Shown here: positions 55,521 to 64,000 of the stretch, one piece after another
How positions within the stretch are numbered: position 1 is the stretch's first letter
Layout of the letters: every line of letters starts with the position of its first letter
Source of the DNA: Macrotis lagotis
Lineage: Eukaryota; Chordata; Mammalia; Peramelemorphia; Peramelidae
Assembly: GCF_037893015.1 (NCBI RefSeq)
Contig: NC_133658.1
Span: 882,935,038-882,999,037 of the forward strand
Direction: 5' to 3'
Length of the DNA: 64,000 nucleotides
Translations under genes and position numbers: made by a program
The notes under the pieces: model-generated
What the model saw: only the letters and a program-made list of their open reading frames with translations
The model's database searches: none
Told to the model about the DNA's origin: nothing

Positions 55521-56224
55521 ACAAGAACACCTTCAAGATAAATCTGAGGCAGTTGGGGAGGAGGTGGGGCACTAGCAGTTAGGTTGAGATTTTTGGTTGG
55601 TTCTTGTTCTTCATTATTGAAAACCAAAATGACATCGTTATGTTTGAGACAGAATTAAAGCAAGTCCAACTGTAGCTGAGCTGCTCAACACAGGTCGGGC
55701 ACAAACAGTCCATGTGAACACCTGGGGTGGGCGCTCTCAACTTATATTTCACTGAGATCTTTAAACAAGGGGGAAATGACTATTTCTTGGGTCTATGTGT
55801 AAGAGAGGAGTAGTCTACTGGAGGGTGGTTTGAAGTAGATGCCACTAATGTCTACTCCAATGCTGAGTGCTGAGATAGTTATTTTACTTACTATTCCTTT
55901 TCCCTACCCCTCCACCCCATAACCAACCAAAGTACCCACTGCCAGGTCCAGAACTCTCTGGTCCCGATACTGATCCTTACTCTGGACTAAGTTGCACATA
56001 TCATAGTGAAAACTCCAAGTTTCTGGTGGGCACTCAGGGGCCATTTTCAAACTTTCCTTGGGGTCCATTCTGGTTGTGCATGGGAAGAAGGGATGGCTTG
56101 AGTTGGAAGAGACAGTAAGAAAGTTTACATCCCCGAGAGGAGGGTGAGCCACCTCCTTCTTAACAGAGTGAAAAGACTAACTTCAGTAGGAGGTGGCAGC
56201 AAGGTGGACCTGGAGTCAGAAAGT

Positions 56225-56445
56225 TTTGTTGTTCAGTTGTTTGATATTTATTTGGCAGAGAAACTGGAGAGTTTTGCTATTTTCTTCTCCAGCTCATTTT
56301 ACAGATGAGAAAACTGAGGCAAACAAAGTTAAGTGACTTGCCCAGGGTCGCAGATAGTGACTGAAGTCAAATCGGAACTCAGGAAAACAAGTTTTCTTGA
56401 ACTTAGGCCTGGTACTCTATCTACTACCCTTCCTAGCTGCCCCAG
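56225..56445 (-). mobile_element. Marsupial tRNA-derived SINE (long form)
   Basis: Reverse copy: 'gttgttcagttgtttgatat', 'ttttacagatgagaaaactg', ending 'tacccttcctagctgcccc'. Confidence 0.8.
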
Positions 56446-57006
56446 AGTCAAGAAGAGTCGGGTTCAAATATAGGCTTAGACCCTTACTGTGTGACCTGGG
56501 GCAAGTCACTTAAGCTACTTGCCTCAGTTTCCTCATCTGCAAAATGAGAATAATCAGAGCACCTACTTCTCAGGGATATTATGGGCACCAAATGAGATAT
56601 TTGGAAAGCACTTTGTGAACTCTCAAGTGTTTTATAAATATTAGAAATGGGATCCCCTCAGAGGAATTTGGCAAAGCAAGAGGATAAGGGCAGAGAGTTG
56701 AAGAAACAGTAGTTGGGAAGTTCAGAATCACCCTGCTGGAGCTGGAAGATGACGCACTTTGGGAATTGCCCCCCAATCCAAGCTATAGCTGATGGATGCT
56801 AATCAAAAACTCTGTTCCAACCACACTACAGAGAAGCCTGGAGAGAGCCCTGGATCTGGACTCCAGAGTCCTGAGTTCAAAGTCTATGTTTACAACTCAA
56901 TAGCTGCATGACCATAAGCAGTCTCTAAAATGAAGCTAACAACTTACATCATCATCATCACCACCACCACCATCAATATCCTCCTCTTCCTCATCATCAT
57001 CACATC

Positions 57007-57137
57007 TCTTTTTTGTCTTTCTTCAGAGGCAATTGGAGTGAAGTGACTTGGCCAGGATCGCACTACTAATGTCTGGGGGCTGGATTTGAACTCAGGTTCT
57101 CCTAACTCCTGCTTTATAAACTATGGCGCCACCTAGC
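57007..57137 (-). mobile_element. Marsupial tRNA-derived SINE
   Basis: Reverse copy: 'gaagtgacttggccaggatc', 'ctggatttgaactcaggttc', 'tatggcgccacctagcg'. Confidence 0.75.
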
Positions 57138-58764
57138 GCAACGCCGACATGCTTCTTCTTAGCATTATTGAAATGGCAGGACAAGTCATTCCTCGTATGG
57201 ATATCTTCTACCCACAGATGTCTTCCATCCATGACTTTCGAGTCTGTCTTTTGGTCTCTGGGGACAAATGGATCCACACTACATAACAACTTCTGAAAAA
57301 TCCAACAGGGCTAAAATGTGGCCCCCATTCTTGAGTCTTCCCTTCCCCATTCTTTTATGTCTTCACTCCTCTTGGCAGGCTGGTCCATCTTCAGGCCATG
57401 CTCCAGCACCCTGAACTGTAGATGCACCTGAGTGTTACAAGATTGACTTTTCATGGATTCCTTTTATAACCACACTAGATCTTCCCCAAGCTACCCACTC
57501 ATCCCTCCCCCCCCCCCCAACCAGGGGCAGTCGTCTAACATTCAATGTTAGCTAGTTTTGCTTTGATGCCCACATCCAACTGAACTTGGCCTCTAGTGGG
57601 TTTCCTCATCCTTGGGTTGTGGGTGACAGGAGACAAAGGTCTGAAGAAACTGGAGTGCTGGAAGCTTCAGTGAAAAGCTAGAAACAGGGTTGAGGAGACT
57701 CCAAGCAATGGGATCCACCTCATGGTTGCTCCCCGAGTCTTCTAAGGCTAGGGGAATGAGACTAGGATGATCTAAAGTCCAGGGCTGGGGTAGCAGCACC
57801 AGGCACCCCCCCACACATCTTCCATCTTGGTCATGGGAGGTAAAGTTGGGGAGAGGGAGTCTAAGTCCCCTCAAATAATATCTAAGGGAGTCTAATGAAA
57901 TCTAAGTCCCTTCAATTAATGTCCACTGGGATCTGCCAAGAAAATGTGGTTTTTAAAAACAGATGGAAGCATCCACCAGAGAAAAGAGCCAATGCCTGAA
58001 GACCAAGTACCTGTGGACCAGGCGAGAAGGGAAGCCTGCAGGGACTGGGGGCCTCCTAAGTCACGCCAAGAAGGTTACATAGCTCAGGAACATATTTTCC
58101 ACATCTCGCCAACTGCTCTTGTCCGAGCACTTTCTATTTCCAAAACCTTCTATGTATATAAAATGTACAACAGGCTCTTGTTACAGAGTATTGGGTCTTT
58201 GGGTGTTTTCCTCAAATGCTGGGGAGGGGATACTGACAAGGAACCCCTCTTTCTAATCCACTTTGGGGGTTTTCCCGTCTCAGCTCAATGCTCTGCAAAA
58301 CATTAAAGGGAGCAGGAGGATGAAGAGTAGGGGGAAGGGAGAGGGAAGGAGACACACATACTCCTGAAGAAAATCTTCATCCATTTAAGGAATGAGAAAC
58401 CATCCATCCCCCAGCAGGTCTATATACAGTCATATGAGGTCCCCTTCTTCTTAGATCAGGAGAATGTCCCCATTGCCTAGGCCCTCTGATTCACAGAAAT
58501 CAGGCAGAAGCTAACAGGCAGTCAGGATGGCACAAAGAGATAAGCAATGGGCCTGGAGCCCCTGGAGCTGGGTTCCAATTCTGTAAAATGAGGGGACTGC
58601 TCTAGACCTCTGAGGCTTCCTCCACCTCAAAATCCTAGGATGTCTTGGCAAAAAGGAGCTGGGACCAGGTGGGGCCATGAAATGGCATGAGCACAACCCT
58701 CACTCCCAAGGCCCCCCTGCACTGCTTCTGGTGAACTTTCCCCAAAGAAAATGACGAGGAGCCG

Positions 58765-59868
58765 GGGTTAAATAGTGGTACCTCCTATTTTATTACAATT
58801 ATATACAGTCATATCTTATATTCTGGAATCTATACATGATCACACAAACGAGCGCAATTTTCTTTGTGAGAAGGACAGACTCAGATGTTCCAGGAATTGC
58901 TCAGCTGGCGGCTCCTGTACAGGGAGGAGGGATCATGTGTCACCGTTGGACCAGTTGAGAACATGATGCGGCAAAAATGAGCGGTCAAACCCTGGGTCAT
59001 TTCATTTTTCCAGGAGGACAACAAGGGAACTGTTGGGGGGGTGGGCAAGGAAAGAGGGGCCGAGCAGGAGAGCTCCATTTGAGAAGGGCCATCCTCAGCC
59101 CTGGGGCTCTGCTGGCCACTCTGACCCCCTGATCATCCAACACAGAAAAGGGAGACCCCACTTCAGAGACAAGGGGCAGGCAGCCCGATATTTGCTGCAC
59201 AAAACACTCATGAGGCCATGGATGGGCCTGGGCCGGGGGGCAGCGGGAGGACAGAGAATCAACTCAACAGCAGTTCTTTCTCACCTGAGGAGTCAGGAGT
59301 CGGGTAATTAAGCTACCCATCGTCAAGGCCAGTATTAAAGGCAAGGTGCCCCCGAGGGGAAAAAAGACCGTGGAGGAAGAGGGTGACACTGGAACCTTTC
59401 AGCCCAAGCCCCCAGACCAGCAGATCATGAAGGCCAGACCAGGCTTCAGAATGAAATGCAGGCAATGGTGGGGGGCGGGGGGAGATAGGCAGTAAAATGA
59501 GAGACAGAAATGAACCAAGATGGAAGGGCTCAGAAAAGCCAGCAGGGCACCCAAAGCTCTGCAGAGGCCCCAGGCCAGACCCAGGAAAGGTCTAGCTCTG
59601 TCCTCGGGGCTGGCCTCGGCTTACAGCTGGCAGCTTCTAGTGATCTGAGGCAGGGCTAGTGTAGGGCTGAGAGTATAACCATCTCTGCTGCCTGGCAGTA
59701 CCTGGGAAAGTCAGCACGTGAGTACATGGTGCCAGAGGCCAGCTAAATCTCCACGTGGTGAGTTTCCCCATCCCCTGACGAAAGGCATTCCAGGGAAAGT
59801 GGAAAGGGACTGTGCTATGGGCAGGTGAGGGTGGGGGGAGGGAGGAAGAGAAAGAAAATTAGATGGTC
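58765..59868 (-). other. PEX14: PEX14 3' untranslated region
   Basis: About 1.1 kb from the stop codon to the poly(A) region. It is unique, GC-moderate sequence without SINEs. The lower end is set by the AATAAA at 58794-58789; cleavage is expected near 58,770. The bounds are inferred from the signal. Confidence 0.75.
58789..58794 (-). terminator. PEX14: PEX14 poly(A) signal
   Basis: AATAAA on the - strand (tttatt on +) within 'cctattttattacaatt'. It is the best signal downstream of the PEX14 stop. Confidence 0.7.
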
Positions 59869-60325
59869 CTAGTCTATCTCGTTCTCATTGCTGGCTCCCT
59901 CAGGTCTCCGCAGTTTCTCCACCTGCTCATTGATCTGCCCATCTCCCCCTCTCCGATCCTCTGTCTGGACACCCAGGCAATCTTCCTCATCCACATGGCT
60001 CACATCTTCCTCTTCCTCTTCCTCTTCCTCCTCCTTGTCCTCTCTCTTCTCTTCTTCCCCTTGCACTTCCATCCGGACTTGACCTTTCACATCAATCACC
60101 ACCTCCCCTTCTTCTTCTGGGCCTAACAGGTGATAGTTGACCTTCGACCCCTCAGGGCTATGGTTCTCCTTCACTGGTGAAGAAGAGGCAGACTCATTGC
60201 TGACGGGAGAGATGTCACTGCTACTGTTGTGGTTGGCTACAGTGGGGTTGGAGGGGGACGAGGACTTCACTGAGATCTGCCAGGAAGGGATCTTGGGGGC
60301 CGAAGGTGACGGAGGGAACTGCCTC
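59869..60325 (-). CDS. PEX14: PEX14 terminal coding exon: Pro/Ser-rich and acidic C-terminus
   Basis: Acceptor 'ctcccactag' on the - strand, then 151 complete codons and TAG at 59871-59869. Order: [18 protein letters not shown], a Ser/Asn-rich region with [42 protein letters not shown], an uninterrupted Glu run, [14 protein letters not shown], and the tail [16 protein letters not shown]. The Glu run is GAG/GAA-coded and replaces what I recall as a mixed E/D run in human. Confidence 0.97.
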
Positions 60326-60640
60326 CTAGTGGGAGGAAAGAGAATTGGGGAGCTCGATGTTAAAAAGGGCTTCCAAGGCTGAAGAGCAAGATGAAACATG
60401 GCTCAAATGGGGGAAGAGAAGCCTGTACCCTATGGACTGCCAGGGACTCTGCTGACATCCCTTCCATGGCAAAACAAGGCAGCGAACCCTGAAGACCAGG
60501 AAAAGGTCACCCACAGTGATGCCAGGGCGCTGGGGAGGGGAGGTAAGGGCAGCACCAGCCTTGGCTCCCCTAAGCTCCCTTCTTCTTTTGGAAAGGCCTA
60601 TCTAGAAACTAAGCACACCCCTACCCCACCCCTGGCCCTC

Positions 60641-60710
<70 letters not shown>

Positions 60711-61757
60711 ATCAAAGCCACATCCAGAAGAGGCAGGGAGGTGCTGTTTGGCCATAACTAAGAAAGCAAACCACATATGACAGAGCTAATCTTTGACAGA
60801 GTTAAAACAAAATAAAAACCCCAATCCAACCTCACAAAACAGCTGCCTTTCCACCTCCACCCCCACCCCCACCCCCACCCCCTCTGGACTGGCCTCTGAG
60901 AAGGTTCTTCTATTTCAACCCCCATCTCTGTGGAGTACAAACAGGCTAATGCTTGCATAATTCACCAGTATCATAAATGCTATCAAGAAATTCAATTTGT
61001 GGAGTTTTCTTGGCTCCAATGTTACCCAACTGCCTACTTTCTGCCTTTTTTTATTTCCAAAAGTACTTCTTCACTGATTGCATAAAAATCACAAATTTCT
61101 CTCAATGACAGGTGCTCCCCTCCCCCAGTCAGAAGCCCCTTCCTCTCTACCCTGAGGTACATCCTCTCCAGGCAGACAAGGAGATGACCGGCTTGGAAGG
61201 CTGGCATGGAAGCCCCTTCCCTCCCTGAAGTCATCCATCAGATTTTCCAAAGACCACTGCCAGGGAAGGTCCACCACATTCTTAATAGCTCCCGTTGAAA
61301 TTATAGGCCCTAGGAGAAAAGGAGGGAGCTCTGGGAAATGTAGGGGAGAATTCCCTTATATTTTACAGAGTTCTGGAAGGGCGAGCTTTCTTGAGATCAA
61401 AACTAAGATACAGGTGACTTAGGTTTGGGGGAGGAGGATTTGGGGTACCAGGCCTTGATGAGACAGTTCACCTCCCTGGGGAACATGCCTTGCCGGCCTG
61501 GCCAGAGGGGCTTGGCAGGTTGGGGAGGCAGAGGGAGGGCAGCCTTGGGAGGGCAGCCTTGGCTGGTCCTCCCTGTCCCTCCAAAGATCTGGGAGCATCG
61601 TCAGGAACACCACCTCCCCATCCCATCTCAGTTTGCAATCAGTTCCAAGCCCATTCCCTCCATACCGGTTTAAGAGGAGTCCTTTTAAGGAATTAATCTC
61701 AGACTTGAGTTCATTTATATTCTGTGACTCCAGGATCCAGTTGGTAGATGTGGTGGC
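59869..61757 (-). CDS. PEX14: PEX14 peroxisomal docking protein, last two coding exons
   Basis: PEX14 is a peroxisomal membrane protein that, with PEX13, docks the cargo receptor PEX5 for matrix protein import. Join on the - strand: 61757-61666 and 60325-59869. The exons encode the end of the cytosolic coiled-coil region ([20 protein letters not shown]), a Pro/Ser-rich segment, [18 protein letters not shown], a glutamate run, and the conserved ending [17 protein letters not shown]. The match to human PEX14 from memory is close along the whole stretch. Missing here are the N-terminal PEX5-binding domain and the membrane segment, encoded beyond the window's right edge. PEX14 faces CASZ1 tail to tail, as in human. 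Confidence 0.96.
60326..61665 (-). other. PEX14: PEX14 intron
   Basis: Intron between the last two PEX14 coding exons. It contains an (AC)n microsatellite at 60643-60709 and a C-rich 'caccccc' repeat near 60860-60890. No exon or SINE was recognised in it. Confidence 0.8.
60643..60709 (+). repeat. (AC)n microsatellite in PEX14 intron
   Basis: About 33 perfect AC units, long enough to be polymorphic. Confidence 0.93.
61666..61757 (-). CDS. PEX14: PEX14 penultimate coding exon: coiled-coil segment
   Basis: A 92-nt exon with acceptor 'gtgtctttcag' and donor CG|gtatgg on the - strand. It encodes [20 protein letters not shown], then [10 protein letters not shown] and two bases of an Arg codon. 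In human numbering as I recall it, this is roughly residues 200-230. The heptad-like spacing of hydrophobic residues fits a coiled coil. Confidence 0.95.
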
Positions 61758-62097
61758 CTGAAAGACACAAGGCAGTGGGGGGGGGTCAAAAGAGGCTCTG
61801 ACTCCCCAGACTCAGGCAGCAGCACGTCCCCCCCCACCCCAGGAGCCCCAGCAGAGCGCCCCCAGGGGAGAGGGGCAACTCTTCAGTCATCATTCAGACC
61901 AGTGCCAGATGTCAGAGTCCCTGCTCTCAAGGAGCTGAAAGTCCTTTTGGGGAAAAGACATGTTAGTATGCACAAAATAAACGAGGTAAAATGAGGGAGG
62001 GGGGAATCACTCAAGGTTCAGAGAGCACACAGATGGGGGAGCTGCCAAATTTGGGATTCCCTTCAATGACCAGGAATCAGATATATTTATATTTATG

Positions 62098-62330
62098 AAA
62101 AGTGGCAGCTACTGGCACAGTGGATAGAGCACTAGTCCAGGAAAGACTCCTAAGTTCAAATCCAGCTCAGACACTTTCTAGCTGTGGGACCCTGGGCAAG
62201 TCACTTATCCCTACTTGCCTGAGTTTTCTCTTCTGTAAAATGAGCTGGAGAACAAAATGGCAAAATGCTCCACTATCTTTGTCAAGAAAACTCCAAGTGG
62301 GGTCATGAAGAGTCAGACATGATTGAAAAA
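62098..62330 (+). mobile_element. Marsupial tRNA-derived SINE (long form)
   Basis: 'ctggcacagtggatagagca', 'gaccctgggcaagtcactta', 'tgtaaaatgagctggagaac', 'gggtcatgaagagtcagaca', followed by a GA-rich tail. Confidence 0.88.
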
Positions 62331-62339
62331 TGATGAGAG

Positions 62340-62570
62340 CTAGAAAGGAAAGAAGGAAGAAAGAGAGGAAAGAAGGGAGGGAAAGAGAAAGGAGAGAGGA
62401 AGGAAGGAGAGGAAGGGAGGAAGGAAAGGAAGGGAGGAGGGAGAGAGGAAGGAAAGAAGGGAGGGAAAGAGGAAGGAGAGGAGAGAAAGGGAGGAAGGAA
62501 AGGAAGGGAGGGAGGAGGGAGAGAGGAAGGAAAGAGAGAGGAAGGAAGGAAAGAAGGGAGAGGAGGACAT
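62340..62570 (+). repeat. GA-rich low-complexity tract
   Basis: Almost purine-only (gaaggaaggag variants) for about 230 nt, directly after the SINE, so probably an expanded SINE tail. Confidence 0.88.
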
Positions 62571-63314
62571 GTCTTCAATGCTCACTTTGAATAGAGCACC
62601 TCAGCACACATTGGGGAAGGGGACACAACAGCCATACAGTCCCTGTTCTCCTGGTGCTCCCCTACCAAGGGAGGAAGCCAAGACTACAAGTCAGGGGTCT
62701 TTGGCTACCAGGGCATGGCAGATACTAATGCATCTTTTTTGGTGGCATTTCAGTCCTTGCTGTGGAGTCATTTGACTGGGTCAAAGACTCGTATGTCAAT
62801 CAGTAATGGCATCTTGGTGGTTGGTTCCCCTCTTGTCTTAGGTTTCTCTGATGTGGGGGACCGTGGTGTGATGTGTCAGCAAAAGAAGTGTACGTGATCC
62901 AGGTTTGTTCAGGAAGATTCTATGGCTTCCAGGGCTCAGGGTGAGCTTCCAGAGGAATGGCAACCAGAGATGGTCCGTGTCCCATGAGGATAAGTTGAAG
63001 GGATTGAGGATCATTGGCCTAAAGAAATGAAGCCTCAGAAAGGATGTGAGGGCTCCCTTTACATAGGAAGTATTTTTCAGGGGGGAGGAGTTCAACAAGC
63101 AAGAATCAGGAGTCAAGGCGGGGGAGGTTGCAGAGGTCAACTGAGGGTCACTGACAGGAAAACCTTCCCAACAATCAAAGCAATCTTTGTACTAATCTAA
63201 GACCCTCTGACAGCAGAACGGGTTGTGTAGACAGGATAACCTCTCTCTGGCAGGCTTTAAGCACAGGCTGGACAATGACTAATGGGGATCACACTTCTGC
63301 ATGGGCCAAACTAG

Positions 63315-63475
63315 ATGACCATGGAGGGTCCTTCAGTTCTCAATCCTTCTAGATGACCATGGAGGGTCCTTCCAGCTCTCCATCCTTTTAGATGGCATGG
63401 AGGGTCTTTCCAGCTCTCAATTCTTTTAGATGACCACAGAGAGCCCTTCTGCTCTCAATCCCTCTGCCTACTCAG
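63315..63475 (+). repeat. Short minisatellite from a LINE 3' end
   Basis: Three to four copies of about 50 bp containing 'agatgaccatggagggtcct' and 'tccagctctcaatcctt'. The first copy continues the preceding L3/CR1-like 3' end. Confidence 0.75.
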
Positions 63476-64000
63476 GCACTGCCTCATCTCAGAGCTTTGA
63501 CTATAAAGGCAGAGATGATCATCTTAAGAGTCCTGGACCCTATTACTAATCCTTTCAAAGTGGCCAGCCGTGAACTGACTGAAGTCTAATGTCTTACCTG
63601 TGTCACAGTTCTCTATGACAAACCTTCCATCAACCCGTGCTCCTGCTTGCAAGGCAGTCAATTAGAACAAGATCATCTTTCCTTACTAGATCACAATTAA
63701 TTTTGAGAAAGCTTGATGTTCCTTCTAACTCAACTGTCCATGATCCTACAAAATCCTTTGTGAATGGCAGCCTACTGTGGTAGAACCATAGTCTTGGGAG
63801 TCAAGAGGACTTGGGATCATGTCACGTTCTATTCTGAATCAATCTGATTGTTACCAAGTAGGATCTGGTTGCTAGGATGGAAAGGATAGGAACCTTTAGG
63901 GAACAGAAGATTCCATTTTTGAATTTGTGATGACAGGAAGTGAAAAGAGAGAGGAAAGGAGAGGAAAAGAGAAAGGCGGCATTATCTAACCAATGGAATT

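Larger units (their letters stand above)
42346..58764 (+). other. CASZ1-PEX14 intergenic region
   Basis: About 16.4 kb with no recognised gene. It holds a partial copy of CASZ1 3' UTR sequence (42372-42508), L3-like repeats (42,940-43,200; 53,120-53,230), an exon-like open stretch (43450-43675), SINEs (49300-49463, 51110-51335, 55380-55520, 56225-56445, 57007-57137), L2-like ends (46,350-46,780; 52,560-52,930), L3/CR1-like sequence (54,830-55,260), and microsatellites. Candidate unique blocks lie at 44,880-45,020, 46,960-47,060, 48,540-48,700 and 51,720-51,960. Confidence 0.65.
61758..64000 (-). other. PEX14: PEX14 intron, continuing past the window edge
   Basis: No further PEX14 exon was found up to the edge. 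The content is a marsupial SINE (62098-62330), a GA-rich tract (62340-62570), and an L3/CR1-like 3' end (about 62,880-63,320) whose terminus is repeated in tandem (63315-63475). Confidence 0.7.

Noticed and set aside
59869..60399. Reading the PEX14 last exon as a separate gene starting at an ATG in the intron
   Set aside because: The residues before RRQFPP come from intron sequence. The acceptor at 60326 and the matching phase of the upstream exon show that it is the PEX14 terminal exon.
62303..62590. Open frames on both strands over the GA-rich tract
   Set aside because: Low-complexity Arg/Lys/Glu or Ser/Phe/Pro translation of a purine repeat after a SINE.
62000..64000. Search for the preceding PEX14 exon (coiled-coil IQQQQKIQELAHEL region as in human)
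   Set aside because: No matching sequence was seen on the - strand; it must lie beyond the window.

Overview
This is mammalian nuclear DNA from a marsupial, probably an Australian one. The evidence is several copies of the marsupial tRNA-like SINE (body 'gcagctaggtggcacagtgg', ending 'cattgccttgcaaaa'), many MIR/THER-type SINEs, old L2 and L3/CR1 ends, and GT-AG spliced genes. There are no prokaryotic features. The species assignment is inference.

Two genes converge tail to tail. On the + strand, 16 coding exons between 1476 and 39606 form the 3' part of CASZ1 (castor zinc finger 1), followed by a 3' UTR to about 42,340. The 5' exons lie to the left of the window. All splice phases agree and the exons join into one open frame of 1,403 codons plus stop. 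They include all 11 castor zinc fingers, a Ser/Ala/Pro-rich linker, and a long acidic C-terminus ending in the conserved [10 protein letters not shown] block. On the - strand, 61757 to 59869 carries the last two coding exons of PEX14, the peroxisomal import docking protein, with a 3' UTR to about 58,770. This CASZ1/PEX14 neighbourhood matches human 1p36.22.

Layout: 1-1475 is a CASZ1 intron with a MIR-derived minisatellite. From 1476 to 13350 lie the exons for fingers 1-4. From 17253 to 23575 lie the linker exons and finger 5. The last exon in that block can read through into its intron, which has a stop at once and two poly(A) signals near 24,330; this is the architecture of the short isoform CASZ1b. 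From 25372 to 30006 lie fingers 6-8 and an acidic linker. At 31992-32282 there is a phase-symmetric exon that could be skipped. From 36,700 to 38,440 there is a higher-order minisatellite, and 38549-39606 is the GC-extreme terminal exon with fingers 9-11. From 42,340 to 58,770 is intergenic DNA rich in old repeats. From 58,770 to 64,000 is the PEX14 tail.

No clearly new gene system is present. The most unusual points are local tandem duplications lying against CASZ1 splice sites, one of which copies an exon donor in frame 63 nt downstream. Others are an intronic-polyadenylation route to CASZ1b, a similar K-stop read-through at the finger-5 exon, an intronic block with a perfect RFX X-box, and an orphan exon-like segment at 43.5 kb.
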